A stretch of 34,489 bases of DNA, from contig JACRHT010000013.1 in the NCBI GenBank assembly GCA_016217545.1, forward strand, positions 1 to 34,489. Direction: 5' to 3'. Below the pieces are notes generated by a model. That model made no database searches and was not told the origin of the DNA. It worked only from the letters and a program-made list of their open reading frames with translations. The stretch's first letter is position 1, and each line of letters opens with the position of its first letter. Positions 1-8,055 of the stretch are shown here, piece by piece. Source of the stretch: Opitutia bacterium (GTDB lineage Bacteria > Verrucomicrobiota > Verrucomicrobiia > Opitutales > Opitutaceae). The translations under genes and the position numbers were made by a program.

Positions 1-362
<362 letters not shown>

Positions 363-739
363 AATCAGAGAGTCACGAATCCTAGTGATTCATGAACTAC
401 TAAAGAGAAACAACTTACGTTGTTCCTCCAAACACGGGAGGTGAATCCCGCGTCTTGGAATAATTTGATTGGGGGTCCCAATCAATCGCACAAAGTAAAT
501 TTCAAAGAACCGCTTCCTTTTCAGGGGAAAGGTTTCCAAGAAGACATTCGGCTTCCCGTTCGTCAACACATTTCCGAAGATTTTTCGAAAAATTTGCTGA
601 AAAGAACGAGGCCGATCTCTCGGCCCCTCGGACCGTCTCACCTCGAAGTTCGAAGCGATTGGCGCCGAAGGGACGGCAAACCATGCAAACGGCCACTCGA
701 CGATCAAGCCCATTTTATAAAACTTCTTCTAATGACATC
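363..739 (-). other. 16S rRNA leader with boxA-like sequence and hairpins
   Basis: This stretch is the transcribed leader expected upstream of 16S rRNA. On the minus strand it contains CTCTTTAGTA (407-398), which resembles the antitermination boxA core CTCTTTA. It also has a GC hairpin GGCCGA-GAGA-TCGGCC at 626-611 with a GNRA-type tetraloop, and an AT palindrome ATTTTTCGAAAAAT at 580-593. Sequences flanking the 5' end (CTCTCTGA and CGGAGAG) could form the foot of a processing stem. Short overlapping frames exist on both strands but none has a plausible protein. The leader role is inferred from position and motifs. Confidence 0.6.
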
Positions 740-775
740 ATAAAATACTAGCATATAACATTTTGCAATGTATTT
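740..775 (-). promoter_or_regulatory. Candidate rRNA operon promoter
   Basis: This is the most AT-rich stretch upstream of the 16S gene. On the minus strand it offers TTGCAA (768-763) as a -35 box and, 17 bases on, TTTTAT (745-740) as a -10 box. An A-run (CGAAAAAATA) just upstream of the -35 box could be an UP element. The boxes match the sigma-70 consensus only partly, so the region is more secure than the exact boxes. Confidence 0.4.
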
Positions 776-790
776 TTTCGCAGCTAAATC

Positions 791-1589
791 TGCAAAACAC
801 CGAACGCGGCGCATCGAACGGCAGCGGCCAATTTGTCGTATCTAAAATAGTGATACGATCATGCCCCAGCCTTGGTGGAGCGCTGACGCGGCGTGGGGTA
901 TCGCACGCGAAACTTGTCCGAGACAGACTCTGCGAAACCGTCCGCAACCGAGACCGCCACGACTAGTGTGCGACCGCGGAGTCAGGGCGCTCCGAGCGTC
1001 GCCGCACGCTTTCGCGTTTGCGCCAGGATCCTGGTGGCAGGGAGAGGGGGCCGTCTCGCCGCCATTCGTGGAGAGATCGGGAGGCTACCCGAAACCTTCG
1101 GATCCCGCGGTGGGAGGCGGTTGGAATGCGATGAATCCGACGACCCCTTGCGATTCCCTTTTAACAATTCCGGTCGCCAAACCGCCTATGCGACTGGAGT
1201 GGCTGGGGCGATAGCGGTGGGCTCGTGGGCTGTCAGTGGTTGAGCCGTGCAACGCGCTTCAGGACGCCCGATCGGGCTCAATCTTGAACTGGAGTTTTAT
1301 AAGAACCGATAGTGGCCGCAAACGGATGTAGGCGCGTCCGTTAGCATGCGATCGCCATACAACCTGACTGGGTTCTGCCCGTTTTTCCCGGGAAGCGGTC
1401 TTCTCAGAGCCACGATATCCGCTGGCGCATTGCATTCGAACGAATAACATAAGCAACAATTTTACCGTATTTCACAATCCAGGCGCCTCATGGAAACAAA
1501 GTCGTTGTCAGGTGCCGTAAACTACTTTTGAACGCCCGTCCGGTATCGGCAACTAACGATAGCCGACCTAACTCAACCAAGGCACACGC
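791..1589. other. Gene-free intergenic region between rRNA promoter and accB
   Basis: About 800 bases without a supportable gene. Short open frames of 60-120 codons occur on both strands but overlap one another, have arginine/proline-rich low-complexity translations, lack ribosome binding sites and show no recognisable domain. Base composition shifts from GC-rich (about 860-1250) to more mixed (about 1280-1560). The accB promoter should lie in the last 100 bases; TTGTCA at 1505-1510 is a possible -35 box but has no convincing -10 partner. Confidence 0.5.
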
Positions 1590-2072
1590 TTGGACCTAAA
1601 ACAGATTAAGCTAATCATCGACCTCATGAAGCGCTCGGATCTTACCGAGTTCGAAGTCGAGGAGCAGGGCTTCAAGATTAAGATTAAGCGCAACTCCGGT
1701 GAGCCCGTCCTTGTGGGCGGTGCCGCGGGTTACTCCGCCCACCCGTTCCCGGTGGCGACCGCGCCCGAGGCCCCCAAGGCTCCGGTGGCGCCCGCCGCCG
1801 CTCCGTCCACCGCGGGGGGCGACGAGGTCGGCTTCGCTTATGTGAAGTCGCCGATGGTCGGCACGTTCTATCGTTCGCCTTCCCCCGACAGCCCGCCGTT
1901 CGTCGATGCGAACAGCAAGATCGAAGAAAAGTCCGTGGTCTGCATCATCGAAGCGATGAAGATCATGAACGAGATCCAAGCCGAAGTGAAGGGCACCATC
2001 GTCGAGGTGCTGGTCGAGAACGGCCAACCCGTCGAATACGGGCAGCGCCTCTACAAGGTGAAGGCCAGCTAA
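1590..2072 (+). CDS. accB: Biotin carboxyl carrier protein of acetyl-CoA carboxylase
   Basis: AccB carries the biotin that AccC carboxylates and that the carboxyltransferase uses to make malonyl-CoA, the first committed step of fatty acid synthesis in the cytoplasm. The 160-residue product has the usual N-terminal region ([20 protein letters not shown]), a Pro/Ala linker at about 52-75, and a C-terminal biotinyl domain whose EAMKIMNE motif places the biotinylated lysine at residue 124. The start is a TTG at 1590: it gives the family N-terminus exactly, no ATG fits, and AAGG sits about 7 bases upstream. accC follows after 64 bases, which hold a terminator-like hairpin. Confidence 0.96.
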   Translation: MDLKQIKLIIDLMKRSDLTEFEVEEQGFKIKIKRNSGEPVLVGGAAGYSAHPFPVATAPEAPKAPVAPAAAPSTAGGDEVGFAYVKSPMVGTFYRSPSPDSPPFVDANSKIEEKSVVCIIEAMKIMNEIQAEVKGTIVEVLVENGQPVEYGQRLYKVKAS

Positions 2073-2093
2073 GCGCGCCTTCTCTGATCACCA

Positions 2094-2125
2094 GCCGGGC
2101 AGAGTCCTGTCCGGCTTCATTTTTT
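2094..2125 (+). terminator. Terminator-like hairpin between accB and accC
   Basis: A 9-bp stem pairs 2094-2102 with 2107-2115 (one G-U pair, tetraloop AGTC) and is followed by TTCATTTTTT (2116-2125). This has the form of an intrinsic terminator. It lies inside an expected operon, only 11 bases before the accC start, so it may act as a partial terminator or attenuator that sets the accB:accC ratio. That role is inference. Confidence 0.7.
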
Positions 2126-2136
2126 CCGCCCCTCCA

Positions 2137-3498
2137 ATGATTCAAAAGGTCCTCATCGCCAACCGCGGTGAAATCGCCCTTCGCGTGATTCGCGCCTGCC
2201 GCGAACTCGGCATCAAGACGCTCGCGGTCTATTCCGAGGCCGACGTCCAGTCGCTGCACGTCCAACTCGCCGACGAGGCCATCTGCATCGGTGGCCCGAA
2301 GAGTTCGGACAGCTATCTGCGCGCCGACCGCATCATCAGCGCGGCCGAGATCGCCGACGTCGACGCGATCCACCCGGGCTACGGATTCCTGTCCGAGAAC
2401 GCAAAATTCGCCGAGCAGTGTGAATCCTGCAACATCAAGTTCATCGGACCTAAGTCCAAGAGCATCCGCATCATGGGCGACAAGGCGATTGCGAAGGACA
2501 CCGTCCGCAAAGCCGGCGTCCCGACCGTGCCTGGCTCGGACGGCCCGGTCGAGTCCGAGACCGAAGCGGTCAAGATCGCCCGCAAGATCGGCTATCCGGT
2601 CATCATCAAGGCCGTCGCGGGTGGCGGCGGCCGCGGCATGCGCATCGCGCACAACGACGTCTCCTTCGCCAAGGAATACCACGTCGCGCGCGCCGAGGCC
2701 GAGAAGGCCTTCGGCAATGGCGCCGTTTACATCGAGAAATACATCCAGAACCCGCGCCACATCGAGTTCCAGATCCTCGCCGACAGCCACGGCAAGGTCC
2801 TGCACCTCGGCGAGCGCGACTGTTCGGTGCAGCGCCGCCACCAAAAGCTCATCGAGGAGGCACCCTCGCCCTTCCTAAACGCCGATCTGCGCAAGAAAAT
2901 GGGCAAGGCCGCCGTGCGCGCCGCCGAGTCCGCCGAATACCAGAACGCCGGCACCATCGAGTTCCTCGTCGATCCGAAGGGCAATTTCTACTTCATCGAG
3001 ATGAACACGCGCATCCAAGTCGAACACCCCGTCACCGAGGAAGTGACCGGCATCGACCTGATCAAGCAGCAGATCCGCGTCGCCAACGGCGAAAAGCTCG
3101 ATTTCGACCAAGGCGACATCAAGTGGACCAAGCACGCCATCGAGTGCCGCATTAACGCCGAGGATCCCGCCCGGAACTTCGCACCGTCCCCCGGCACCAT
3201 CTCGCTCTACTACGCGCCCGGCGGCAACGGCGTCCGCGTCGACTCCCACGTCTACAGCGGCTACGCCATCCCGCCGTATTACGACTCGATGATCGGCAAA
3301 CTCATCTGCTTCGGCGAGACGCGCAAAGTCGCCCTCCAGCGCTCCTACCGCGCCCTCTCCGAATACCTCGTCCGCGGCATCAAGACCACGATTCCCCTCC
3401 ACAAGGCGATCATGAGCGACCCTACCTTCATCGAAGGCAAGGCCACCACCGCCTACATGGAAGACTTTATGGCCCGCACGCCGCCCGATCTCTTCTGA
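2137..3498 (+). CDS. accC: Biotin carboxylase subunit of acetyl-CoA carboxylase
   Basis: AccC carboxylates the biotin on AccB with ATP and bicarbonate. The 453-residue length is typical. The N-terminal domain starts [20 protein letters not shown], the ATP-grasp domain has the glycine-rich loop [11 protein letters not shown] near residue 165, and the catalytic segment [20 protein letters not shown] lies near residue 288. A C-terminal biotin carboxylase domain completes it. The ATG at 2137 gives the family N-terminus. The upstream bases are the pyrimidine-rich tail of the preceding hairpin, with no Shine-Dalgarno match, so translation may depend on other signals. A second intrinsic terminator follows the stop. 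Confidence 0.97.
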   Translation: MIQKVLIANRGEIALRVIRACRELGIKTLAVYSEADVQSLHVQLADEAICIGGPKSSDSYLRADRIISAAEIADVDAIHPGYGFLSENAKFAEQCESCNIKFIGPKSKSIRIMGDKAIAKDTVRKAGVPTVPGSDGPVESETEAVKIARKIGYPVIIKAVAGGGGRGMRIAHNDVSFAKEYHVARAEAEKAFGNGAVYIEKYIQNPRHIEFQILADSHGKVLHLGERDCSVQRRHQKLIEEAPSPFLNADLRKKMGKAAVRAAESAEYQNAGTIEFLVDPKGNFYFIEMNTRIQVEHPVTEEVTGIDLIKQQIRVANGEKLDFDQGDIKWTKHAIECRINAEDPARNFAPSPGTISLYYAPGGNGVRVDSHVYSGYAIPPYYDSMIGKLICFGETRKVALQRSYRALSEYLVRGIKTTIPLHKAIMSDPTFIEGKATTAYMEDFMARTPPDLF

Positions 3499-3526
3499 GT
3501 TCGCCAAATCGACCGATTCCCGCTTC

Positions 3527-3554
3527 AAACCGCGTCCACCCGACGCGGTTTTTT
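3527..3554 (+). terminator. Intrinsic terminator after accC
   Basis: A perfect 10-bp stem pairs AAACCGCGTC (3527-3536) with GACGCGGTTT (3542-3551) around the loop CACCC, and the T-run continues to 3554. It lies 28 bases after the accC stop and is the clearest intrinsic terminator in the window. The ATG assigned to the next gene follows one base later, at 3556. Confidence 0.85.
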
Positions 3555-3555
3555 C

Positions 3556-4665
3556 ATGCCTCGCTCCGCCGTTTTCTGGCTCACGCTCCTCGTTTTCGCC
3601 CTGCTCGTCGCGGCGAAATATGACCGCGCCACCGGTTTCACGTCGCTCCTGCGCTTCGGCGAACCGTGGGCAACCCGCCGCGTGCCCGCCGCGCAACCGC
3701 TGCCCATCGCCGTGACGCCCTCCTCGACCGGCTACGACGGCCAATTCTACGCCCAAATCGCCCTTTCCCCCACGCTCCGCGATCCGAACCTCGACACGGC
3801 CCTCGACGCTCCCGCCTACCGCGCCAGACGCATTCTAGGGCCGTTTCTGGCCCATTGCGCCGGCTTCGGACGTCCCTGGCTGGTCCTGAATGCCTTCGCC
3901 CTCCTCAACGTCGCCTGCTGGCTCGGATTCGCGTGGCTCCTGCGGCGCGAAATCGACGACCTTTCCCCCGTCGGCACCGCCCGCTGGCTCGCCTGCGTGC
4001 TGTCGCTCGGCGTCCTGGACAGCGTTCGCCAATCCCTAGTCGACCTCCCTGCCCTGCTCTTCCTGCTGCTCGCCGTCCGCCAATCCCGGGGCGCCGCACC
4101 CGCCCGCACCACTCTGGCGCTCACTCTCGGCAACTTGACGAAGGAAACCAACCTCCTCGCCTCGCTCGCCCTCCTCAGCTGGCCCCGCCTGAGCCGCCAG
4201 CGCGTCCTTGCCCTCGCCGCCTGCGCGCTCCCCATCGTTCTCTGGGCGGCCTACGTCGCGCACCGCTTCCCGGCCACCCCGGTCACGACCGGCAGCGGCA
4301 ATTTCACCTGGCCCGTCGTCGGCGCCGCCGCGCAACTTGCCGCCTCCGTGCGCGCAATCATCGCCGGCAACTTCGACTCGCGCCACACCTTCGCCGTCCT
4401 CGGCATCCTCGGCCTTGCCCTTCAAGCCGCCGTGATCTGGCGCCACCGCGCGCCGGAAAGCCCGTGGTGGCGCATCGGAGCCGCCTACAGCGTCCTGCTC
4501 CTCTTCCTCGGTCCGTGGGTCTGGACCGGCTATTGGGCGGCCTGCCGCGCCGTGCTGCCGCTCACGATCGCCTTCAACCTCCTCCTGCCCGCCGGACGCC
4601 GCTTTTGGCCGTTGCTGATTCTCGGCAACCTCACCGCCCTCCACGCTGTCTGGCGCTTCCTCTGA
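3556..4665 (+). CDS. Polytopic inner-membrane protein, possibly GT-C-type
   Basis: The 369-residue product is hydrophobic along most of its length, with an N-terminal membrane segment (about 7-21) and roughly eight more, ending in a hydrophobic C-terminus. A soluble loop after the first segment contains SSTGYDGQFYAQIA; a Y-D-G-Q-F-Y loop in this position is seen in some uncharacterised membrane proteins resembling lipid-linked-sugar (GT-C) glycosyltransferases. LTLGNLTKETNLLASLALL is a second distinctive segment. I cannot assign a substrate. The start is uncertain: 3556 touches the T-run of the accC terminator and has no ribosome binding site, but the N-terminal membrane segment supports a start close to here. 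It is followed after 5 bases by the CpcT/CpeT-like gene. Confidence 0.65.
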   Translation: MPRSAVFWLTLLVFALLVAAKYDRATGFTSLLRFGEPWATRRVPAAQPLPIAVTPSSTGYDGQFYAQIALSPTLRDPNLDTALDAPAYRARRILGPFLAHCAGFGRPWLVLNAFALLNVACWLGFAWLLRREIDDLSPVGTARWLACVLSLGVLDSVRQSLVDLPALLFLLLAVRQSRGAAPARTTLALTLGNLTKETNLLASLALLSWPRLSRQRVLALAACALPIVLWAAYVAHRFPATPVTTGSGNFTWPVVGAAAQLAASVRAIIAGNFDSRHTFAVLGILGLALQAAVIWRHRAPESPWWRIGAAYSVLLLFLGPWVWTGYWAACRAVLPLTIAFNLLLPAGRRFWPLLILGNLTALHAVWRFL

Positions 4666-4670
4666 CCGCC

Positions 4671-5297
4671 ATGCGCAAGCTCCTCTTCGCCACCGCCGCA
4701 CTCATCGCCGCGCCGCTGTTCGCCGGCGATACCGCCGCCACGCTCGCCCTCGAGCGCCTCGCGACACTCCTCACGGGGACGTTTTCGTCGGCCGATCAAT
4801 CCCTCGCGGACAAGAACTACCGCAACACCACGCTGCACGCCGTCCGCATTTGGACCGACCGCGCCGACGGACCGTGGATCTACCTCGAGCAAGCCCTCGC
4901 CGACGCCCCCGACCAACCCTACCGCCAGCGCGTCTACCAACTCGCCCTCTCCCGCGACGACGCCCTCGAGACTCGCATTTTCACGCTGGACGACCCCATC
5001 AAGGCCACCGGCGCATGGCGGAAGTCCGTGCCGCTCTCCGACCTCACTCCCACTCGCCTCGCGTTCAACGAGGGCTGCACCGTCTTTTTCCGCGCCATGC
5101 CCGACGGTTCGTTCGTCGGCAGCACGCAAGGCGAAGGTTGCACCAGCGACCTTCGTGGCGCGACCCACGCAACCACCGAGGCCACTTTAACTTCCGACAA
5201 AATAATCTGGTGGGAACGCGGCTTCAACGCCGCTGGCCGCCAAGTCTGGGGCTCCGCCGCCGGCGGCTACGTTTTCAAGCGCGTCGTCGCGCCCTGA
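4671..5297 (+). CDS. Exported CpcT/CpeT-family protein
   Basis: The 208-residue product begins with a clear signal peptide (MRKLLFATAALIAAPLFAGD), so it should be exported. The mature part follows the CpcT/CpeT pattern: LLTGTFSSADQS, then WIYLEQ, PYRQRVYQL, GAWRKS, the LTP..L....GCTVFF segment with a conserved Gly-Cys, GEGCTSDLRGATHATTE, and a final GRQVWGSAAGGYVF. Cyanobacterial members are bilin lyases that attach chromophores to phycobiliproteins. Homologues also occur in non-photosynthetic bacteria, where the ligand is unknown, and the signal peptide makes a cytoplasmic phycobiliprotein lyase role unlikely here. It lies 5 bases after the membrane protein gene, so the two are probably co-transcribed, and it converges on prmA with a 6-base gap. 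Confidence 0.8.
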   Translation: MRKLLFATAALIAAPLFAGDTAATLALERLATLLTGTFSSADQSLADKNYRNTTLHAVRIWTDRADGPWIYLEQALADAPDQPYRQRVYQLALSRDDALETRIFTLDDPIKATGAWRKSVPLSDLTPTRLAFNEGCTVFFRAMPDGSFVGSTQGEGCTSDLRGATHATTEATLTSDKIIWWERGFNAAGRQVWGSAAGGYVFKRVVAP

Positions 5298-5303
5298 GCC
5301 GCC

Positions 5304-6764
5304 TCACGGCCGCACGAGCAGCAGGTCGCTCCATTCGCCCATCACGCGCGCATCCACGCGCCAGCTCGGCGCCGCCGCCGCAAAAGCCGCCCGCACGTCC
5401 GCCAACTCGCGCTCGAGGATTCCGCTGAGCACCAGCCAGCCGCCGGGCGCCACCGCACCGAGCAACTCGCCCGTGAAGCGCACCAGCACATCCGCTTGGA
5501 TGTTGGCCATCACCAACCCCGCCGGAGCATTTTCCCAGCCGCTCGTGAGATCGCCCACGAAAAACTCCACGCGCCCGCTCAACTGATTCAGCGCCGCATT
5601 CTCCTCGCTGACCCGAATCGCCTCCGGGTCGTTGTCGAAACCGCTGACTTCGCGAAAACCCAGCAACGCCGCCGACAGCGCGAGGATGCCCGAGCCGCAA
5701 CCCGCATCGATCACGCGCACCGACGTGCCCTTTTCCGCCGCGAACGCCACCAATCGCTCCGCCACGAGCCGCGTCGTCTCGTGATTCCCCGTGCCGAACG
5801 CCATGCCCGGGTCGAGCCACAGCACCTTCTCACCCGCCGGCAACCGGAACGTCTCGCGCTCCCAGACCGGCACCCAGTGCAACGGACCGAAAGCCGACGC
5901 CTTGAAGTGCGCCTTGTAGCTGTCCTTCCAATCGGCATCAGGCAACTCGCGCACTTCCGGTTCGCCGCGCAACCAGTCGCTTCCCAACACGGCCGCGAAA
6001 GCCTTCCAGCTCTCCTCCGCCTGCGCCCGCGAGTCGAAATACCCCGTCAGCCACGCCCGGGCGCTCGGCTTGTCCTCGAGCACCATCAGCCGCTGCTCCT
6101 CGCGCTCCGCGAGCAAGTCCTCGATCTCCGGCACCGCGCCGAGCGCCACCTCGATCTTGAACTCATGCACCGCCGGCTTCGCAGGCGCCGCCGCCTTGTC
6201 GCTCATCCGCGCGATCACGGCCGGCAACAGCTGGTGCTCCGCCGCGTGCACTTTTTCCGCCAGCGTCTCGAGCGTTTCCCCCGGCACGATCGGCACGCGC
6301 GCCTGCGCGATGATTTCGCCGCCGTCGACTTCGATGGTCACGTGATGCACCGTGCAACCGGTCTCAGTCACGCCGGCGCGCAACGCCTGGCCAATGCCGT
6401 CGAGCCCCGGGAACGCCGGCAGCAAACTCGGGTGCAGATTGATGATCTTCCCGGCAAACGCGTTGAGAAAACCCGGCTTCAGCACGCGCATGAACCCCGC
6501 AAGCACCACCAAATCCGGCGCACACGCCCGCACGGCGGCGATGAATCGCTCCTCGCCTGCGCCCTCGAGCTTCGTCTTGAACGGCGCGGGGTCGACGAAC
6601 GTCGCCGGCACGCCGAAGCGCGACCCGAGCGCGAGGATGCCCGCCTCCGGTTTGTCGGAAAAGATGTGCACGACCTGCGCGCGGCCGAGCCGGCCCGCGC
6701 GCTGCGCCTGCAGAATGGCTTCCGCGTTGCTTCCCCGACCCGAGCCAAGAATCACGATACGCAT
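5304..6764 (-). CDS. purN-prmA: PurN-PrmA fusion: GAR formyltransferase plus L11 methyltransferase
   Basis: One uninterrupted frame of 486 codons holds two whole enzymes. Residues 1 to about 187 are PurN, which formylates glycinamide ribonucleotide in purine synthesis: GSGRGSN loop at 7-13 and catalytic Asn109, His111 (NLHPSLLP) and Asp147 (EVDGG). A short Ala/Pro-rich linker (about 188-198) leads into a full PrmA, which methylates ribosomal protein L11: GMAFGTGNHETT at 320-331, the AdoMet loop DAGCGSG at 353-359, then ANIQADVL. No stop separates them, so PurN translation must continue into PrmA. An in-frame ATG at 6206 (residue 187) could also start free PrmA. The start at 6764 gives the PurN N-terminus; the frame stays open to 7085 but that extension resembles nothing. 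Confidence 0.88.
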   Translation of the reverse strand: MRIVILGSGRGSNAEAILQAQRAGRLGRAQVVHIFSDKPEAGILALGSRFGVPATFVDPAPFKTKLEGAGEERFIAAVRACAPDLVVLAGFMRVLKPGFLNAFAGKIINLHPSLLPAFPGLDGIGQALRAGVTETGCTVHHVTIEVDGGEIIAQARVPIVPGETLETLAEKVHAAEHQLLPAVIARMSDKAAAPAKPAVHEFKIEVALGAVPEIEDLLAEREEQRLMVLEDKPSARAWLTGYFDSRAQAEESWKAFAAVLGSDWLRGEPEVRELPDADWKDSYKAHFKASAFGPLHWVPVWERETFRLPAGEKVLWLDPGMAFGTGNHETTRLVAERLVAFAAEKGTSVRVIDAGCGSGILALSAALLGFREVSGFDNDPEAIRVSEENAALNQLSGRVEFFVGDLTSGWENAPAGLVMANIQADVLVRFTGELLGAVAPGGWLVLSGILERELADVRAAFAAAAPSWRVDARVMGEWSDLLLVRP

Positions 6765-7141
6765 CGTCCCAAATGGAGGCGGAAAGCGCCGCTCCTGCAC
6801 AACGCTAATTTCATGCGGCCCCGCGCTCAGCTTCGGCTTCGCCCTGCGCATCTCCTTCGACAAGAAAATCCACCAAGTCGCCCGTATCTTCTTCGCACGA
6901 TCCAGCAGCACTCTTTCGTCTCCGAGCTCGATGTGCAGCCGGGAGACGAGCTCGTTAGCACCAACGATCGGCCCGTCTCTGAATTCTCCGCCGGGATGGC
7001 GATGGGCCCCGAACTCGGAAAATTGCTTCTCGCGCCAGCCCGGCGACTCGCTCGACCTGGGCCTCGTCCGCCACCGGCCCGGCAAGACAACGGTGACCGT
7101 CGCGCCTGCTGCCGGTGCCCTAACGCATTTTCAAAAATAAT
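6765..7141. other. Intergenic stretch upstream of purN-prmA
   Basis: I see no gene here. The PurN frame stays open on the minus strand as far as 7085, adding 107 codons, but the translation matches no N-terminal extension I know and lacks a ribosome binding site. Plus-strand frames are the antisense of the same GC-rich sequence. The purN promoter should lie in this region; I could not identify boxes with confidence. Confidence 0.4.
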
Positions 7142-7217
7142 GTAGTCGGGGCGCTGACCCCGGAAAGGGGCTTTCCCGCGGGAAGAGGCGCCGACCGGGC
7201 TCAGCGAGCCCGGCTAC
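7142..7217. repeat. REPIN-like element: two inverted GTAG-type REP sequences
   Basis: Two related units face each other. On the plus strand GTAG (7142-7145) is followed by the hairpin TCGGGG-CGCTGA-CCCCGG (7146-7163). On the minus strand GTAG (7217-7214) is followed by CCGGGCTC-GCT-GAGCCCGG. A 5' GTAG tetranucleotide next to an imperfect palindrome is the hallmark of REP sequences mobilised by RAYT (TnpA-REP) transposases, and an inverted pair forms a REPIN. The spacer contains a further palindrome around TTCCCGCGGGAA. It lies between rfaE2 and purN-prmA, where minus-strand transcripts could fold it into a strong stem. Confidence 0.7.
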
Positions 7218-7234
7218 AGAAAAACAGAAAAGGC

Positions 7235-7762
7235 TCAGACTTCCCCCGCCGCCTTGATCTTCGCGATCAGCGCCGTGGTGCTGAAGCCCGCGAGGAAAGG
7301 CAGGAACTCGATCTGCGCGCCGCACGCCTGCAGCGCCCCGCGCTCGTCGGGATCGAGTTTCTCGAGCGTGTAGTCGCCCGCCTTCACGTAGACGTCCGGC
7401 CGCAACGCGCGGATTTCCGCCGTCAGCCTCTTCTCGCGAAAAACCACCACCGCGTTGACGCACGCGAGCGCCGCCAGCGCGTAGGCGCGCTCGGTCTCGG
7501 TCTGCACCGGACGCAGCGGGCCCTTCAGTTGCTTCACGCTGGCGTCGGCATTCAGCGCGATGAAGAGCGCATCGCCGCGCGCCCGCGCCTGCTGGAGATA
7601 GAAAAGGTGCCCCGTGTGCAGCAGGTCGAACACGCCGTTGGTCAACACCACGCGTTTGCCGGCCGCGCGCAACTGATCGCGCAGGGCAACAGCTCCGGCG
7701 AGGGAGAACAGCTTGGGGTTCGGCAGTTGATCGGCGGGCGAACTCACGCCACGAGCACACAC
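7235..7762 (-). CDS. rfaE2: D-beta-D-heptose 1-phosphate adenylyltransferase
   Basis: This enzyme transfers AMP to heptose 1-phosphate, giving ADP-heptose for the lipopolysaccharide inner core. The 175-residue product is a single nucleotidyltransferase domain with TNGVFDLLHTGHLFYLQQA (HxGH-type ATP-binding motif) near residues 40-58, NADASVKQLKGPLRPV, KAGDYT and the C-terminal FLPFLAGFSTTALIAKI. It matches the C-terminal half of the bifunctional HldE protein; the kinase half is absent, so a separate RfaE1-type kinase should exist elsewhere. The start is uncertain: GTG at 7762 gives the longest frame, GTG at 7747 is possible, and neither has a good Shine-Dalgarno sequence. It implies a Gram-negative envelope with heptose-containing LPS. 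Confidence 0.9.
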   Translation of the reverse strand: MCARGVSSPADQLPNPKLFSLAGAVALRDQLRAAGKRVVLTNGVFDLLHTGHLFYLQQARARGDALFIALNADASVKQLKGPLRPVQTETERAYALAALACVNAVVVFREKRLTAEIRALRPDVYVKAGDYTLEKLDPDERGALQACGAQIEFLPFLAGFSTTALIAKIKAAGEV

Positions 7763-7791
7763 GGCCGCGCCGCGGAAGTAAACTCAACTAT

Positions 7792-7806
7792 GCCGGCCGA
7801 GCCGGC
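7792..7806 (-). terminator. GC hairpin after the last gene of the flagellar block
   Basis: GCCGGC (7792-7797) and GCCGGC (7801-7806) pair around CGA. On the minus strand it lies 30 bases after the orf72 stop and is followed by ATAGTTGAGTTTACTT, a weak T-rich tail. It may end the flagellar transcript before rfaE2, but without a proper T-run this is tentative. Confidence 0.35.
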
Positions 7807-7836
7807 TGGGACCGCCGCGACGGACGCGTTCACCGC

Positions 7837-8055
7837 TCAGCTGCCGGCCGGATACAGGCAATCGATCTCGATTTTCTCTCCGCAGGAGCACGTGACGATG
7901 AGGCGCGTGATCTTGTCGCCTTCCTTCACCGCTTCGACGTGCGGTCCGCTGGGCGCGGCGCGCACGAGTCCCTGCTCGCCATGCGCGTGCTGCTTTTGCG
8001 GGCTGCGCAGGGGCTGGGTATCGAGTGGTTTTTTGCCGAGGAGGAAAGGTTTCAT
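7837..8055 (-). CDS. Small cysteine-motif protein coupled to motB (orf72)
   Basis: I do not recognise this 72-residue protein. It starts MKPFLLGKKPLDTQPLRSPQ, is basic and polar in its first half, and ends in a compact segment containing TCSCGEKIEIDCLYP: a Cys-x-Cys plus a third cysteine eight residues later, suggesting a metal site or redox pair. Its ATG (8055) overlaps the motB stop in an ATGA junction, a strong sign of translational coupling and of a genuine gene. It is the last gene of the flagellar block. A role in stator function or motility control is inference from position only. Confidence 0.7.
   Translation of the reverse strand: MKPFLLGKKPLDTQPLRSPQKQHAHGEQGLVRAAPSGPHVEAVKEGDKITRLIVTCSCGEKIEIDCLYPAGS

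Noticed and set aside
861-1214. Possible 117-codon gene upstream of accB
   Set aside because: Overlapping frames of similar length exist on both strands, the translation is low-complexity, and no start signal or domain is visible.
6765-7085. A 107-codon N-terminal extension of PurN
   Set aside because: The frame is open, but the translation resembles no PurN extension and has no ribosome binding site; the ATG at 6764 gives the family start exactly.
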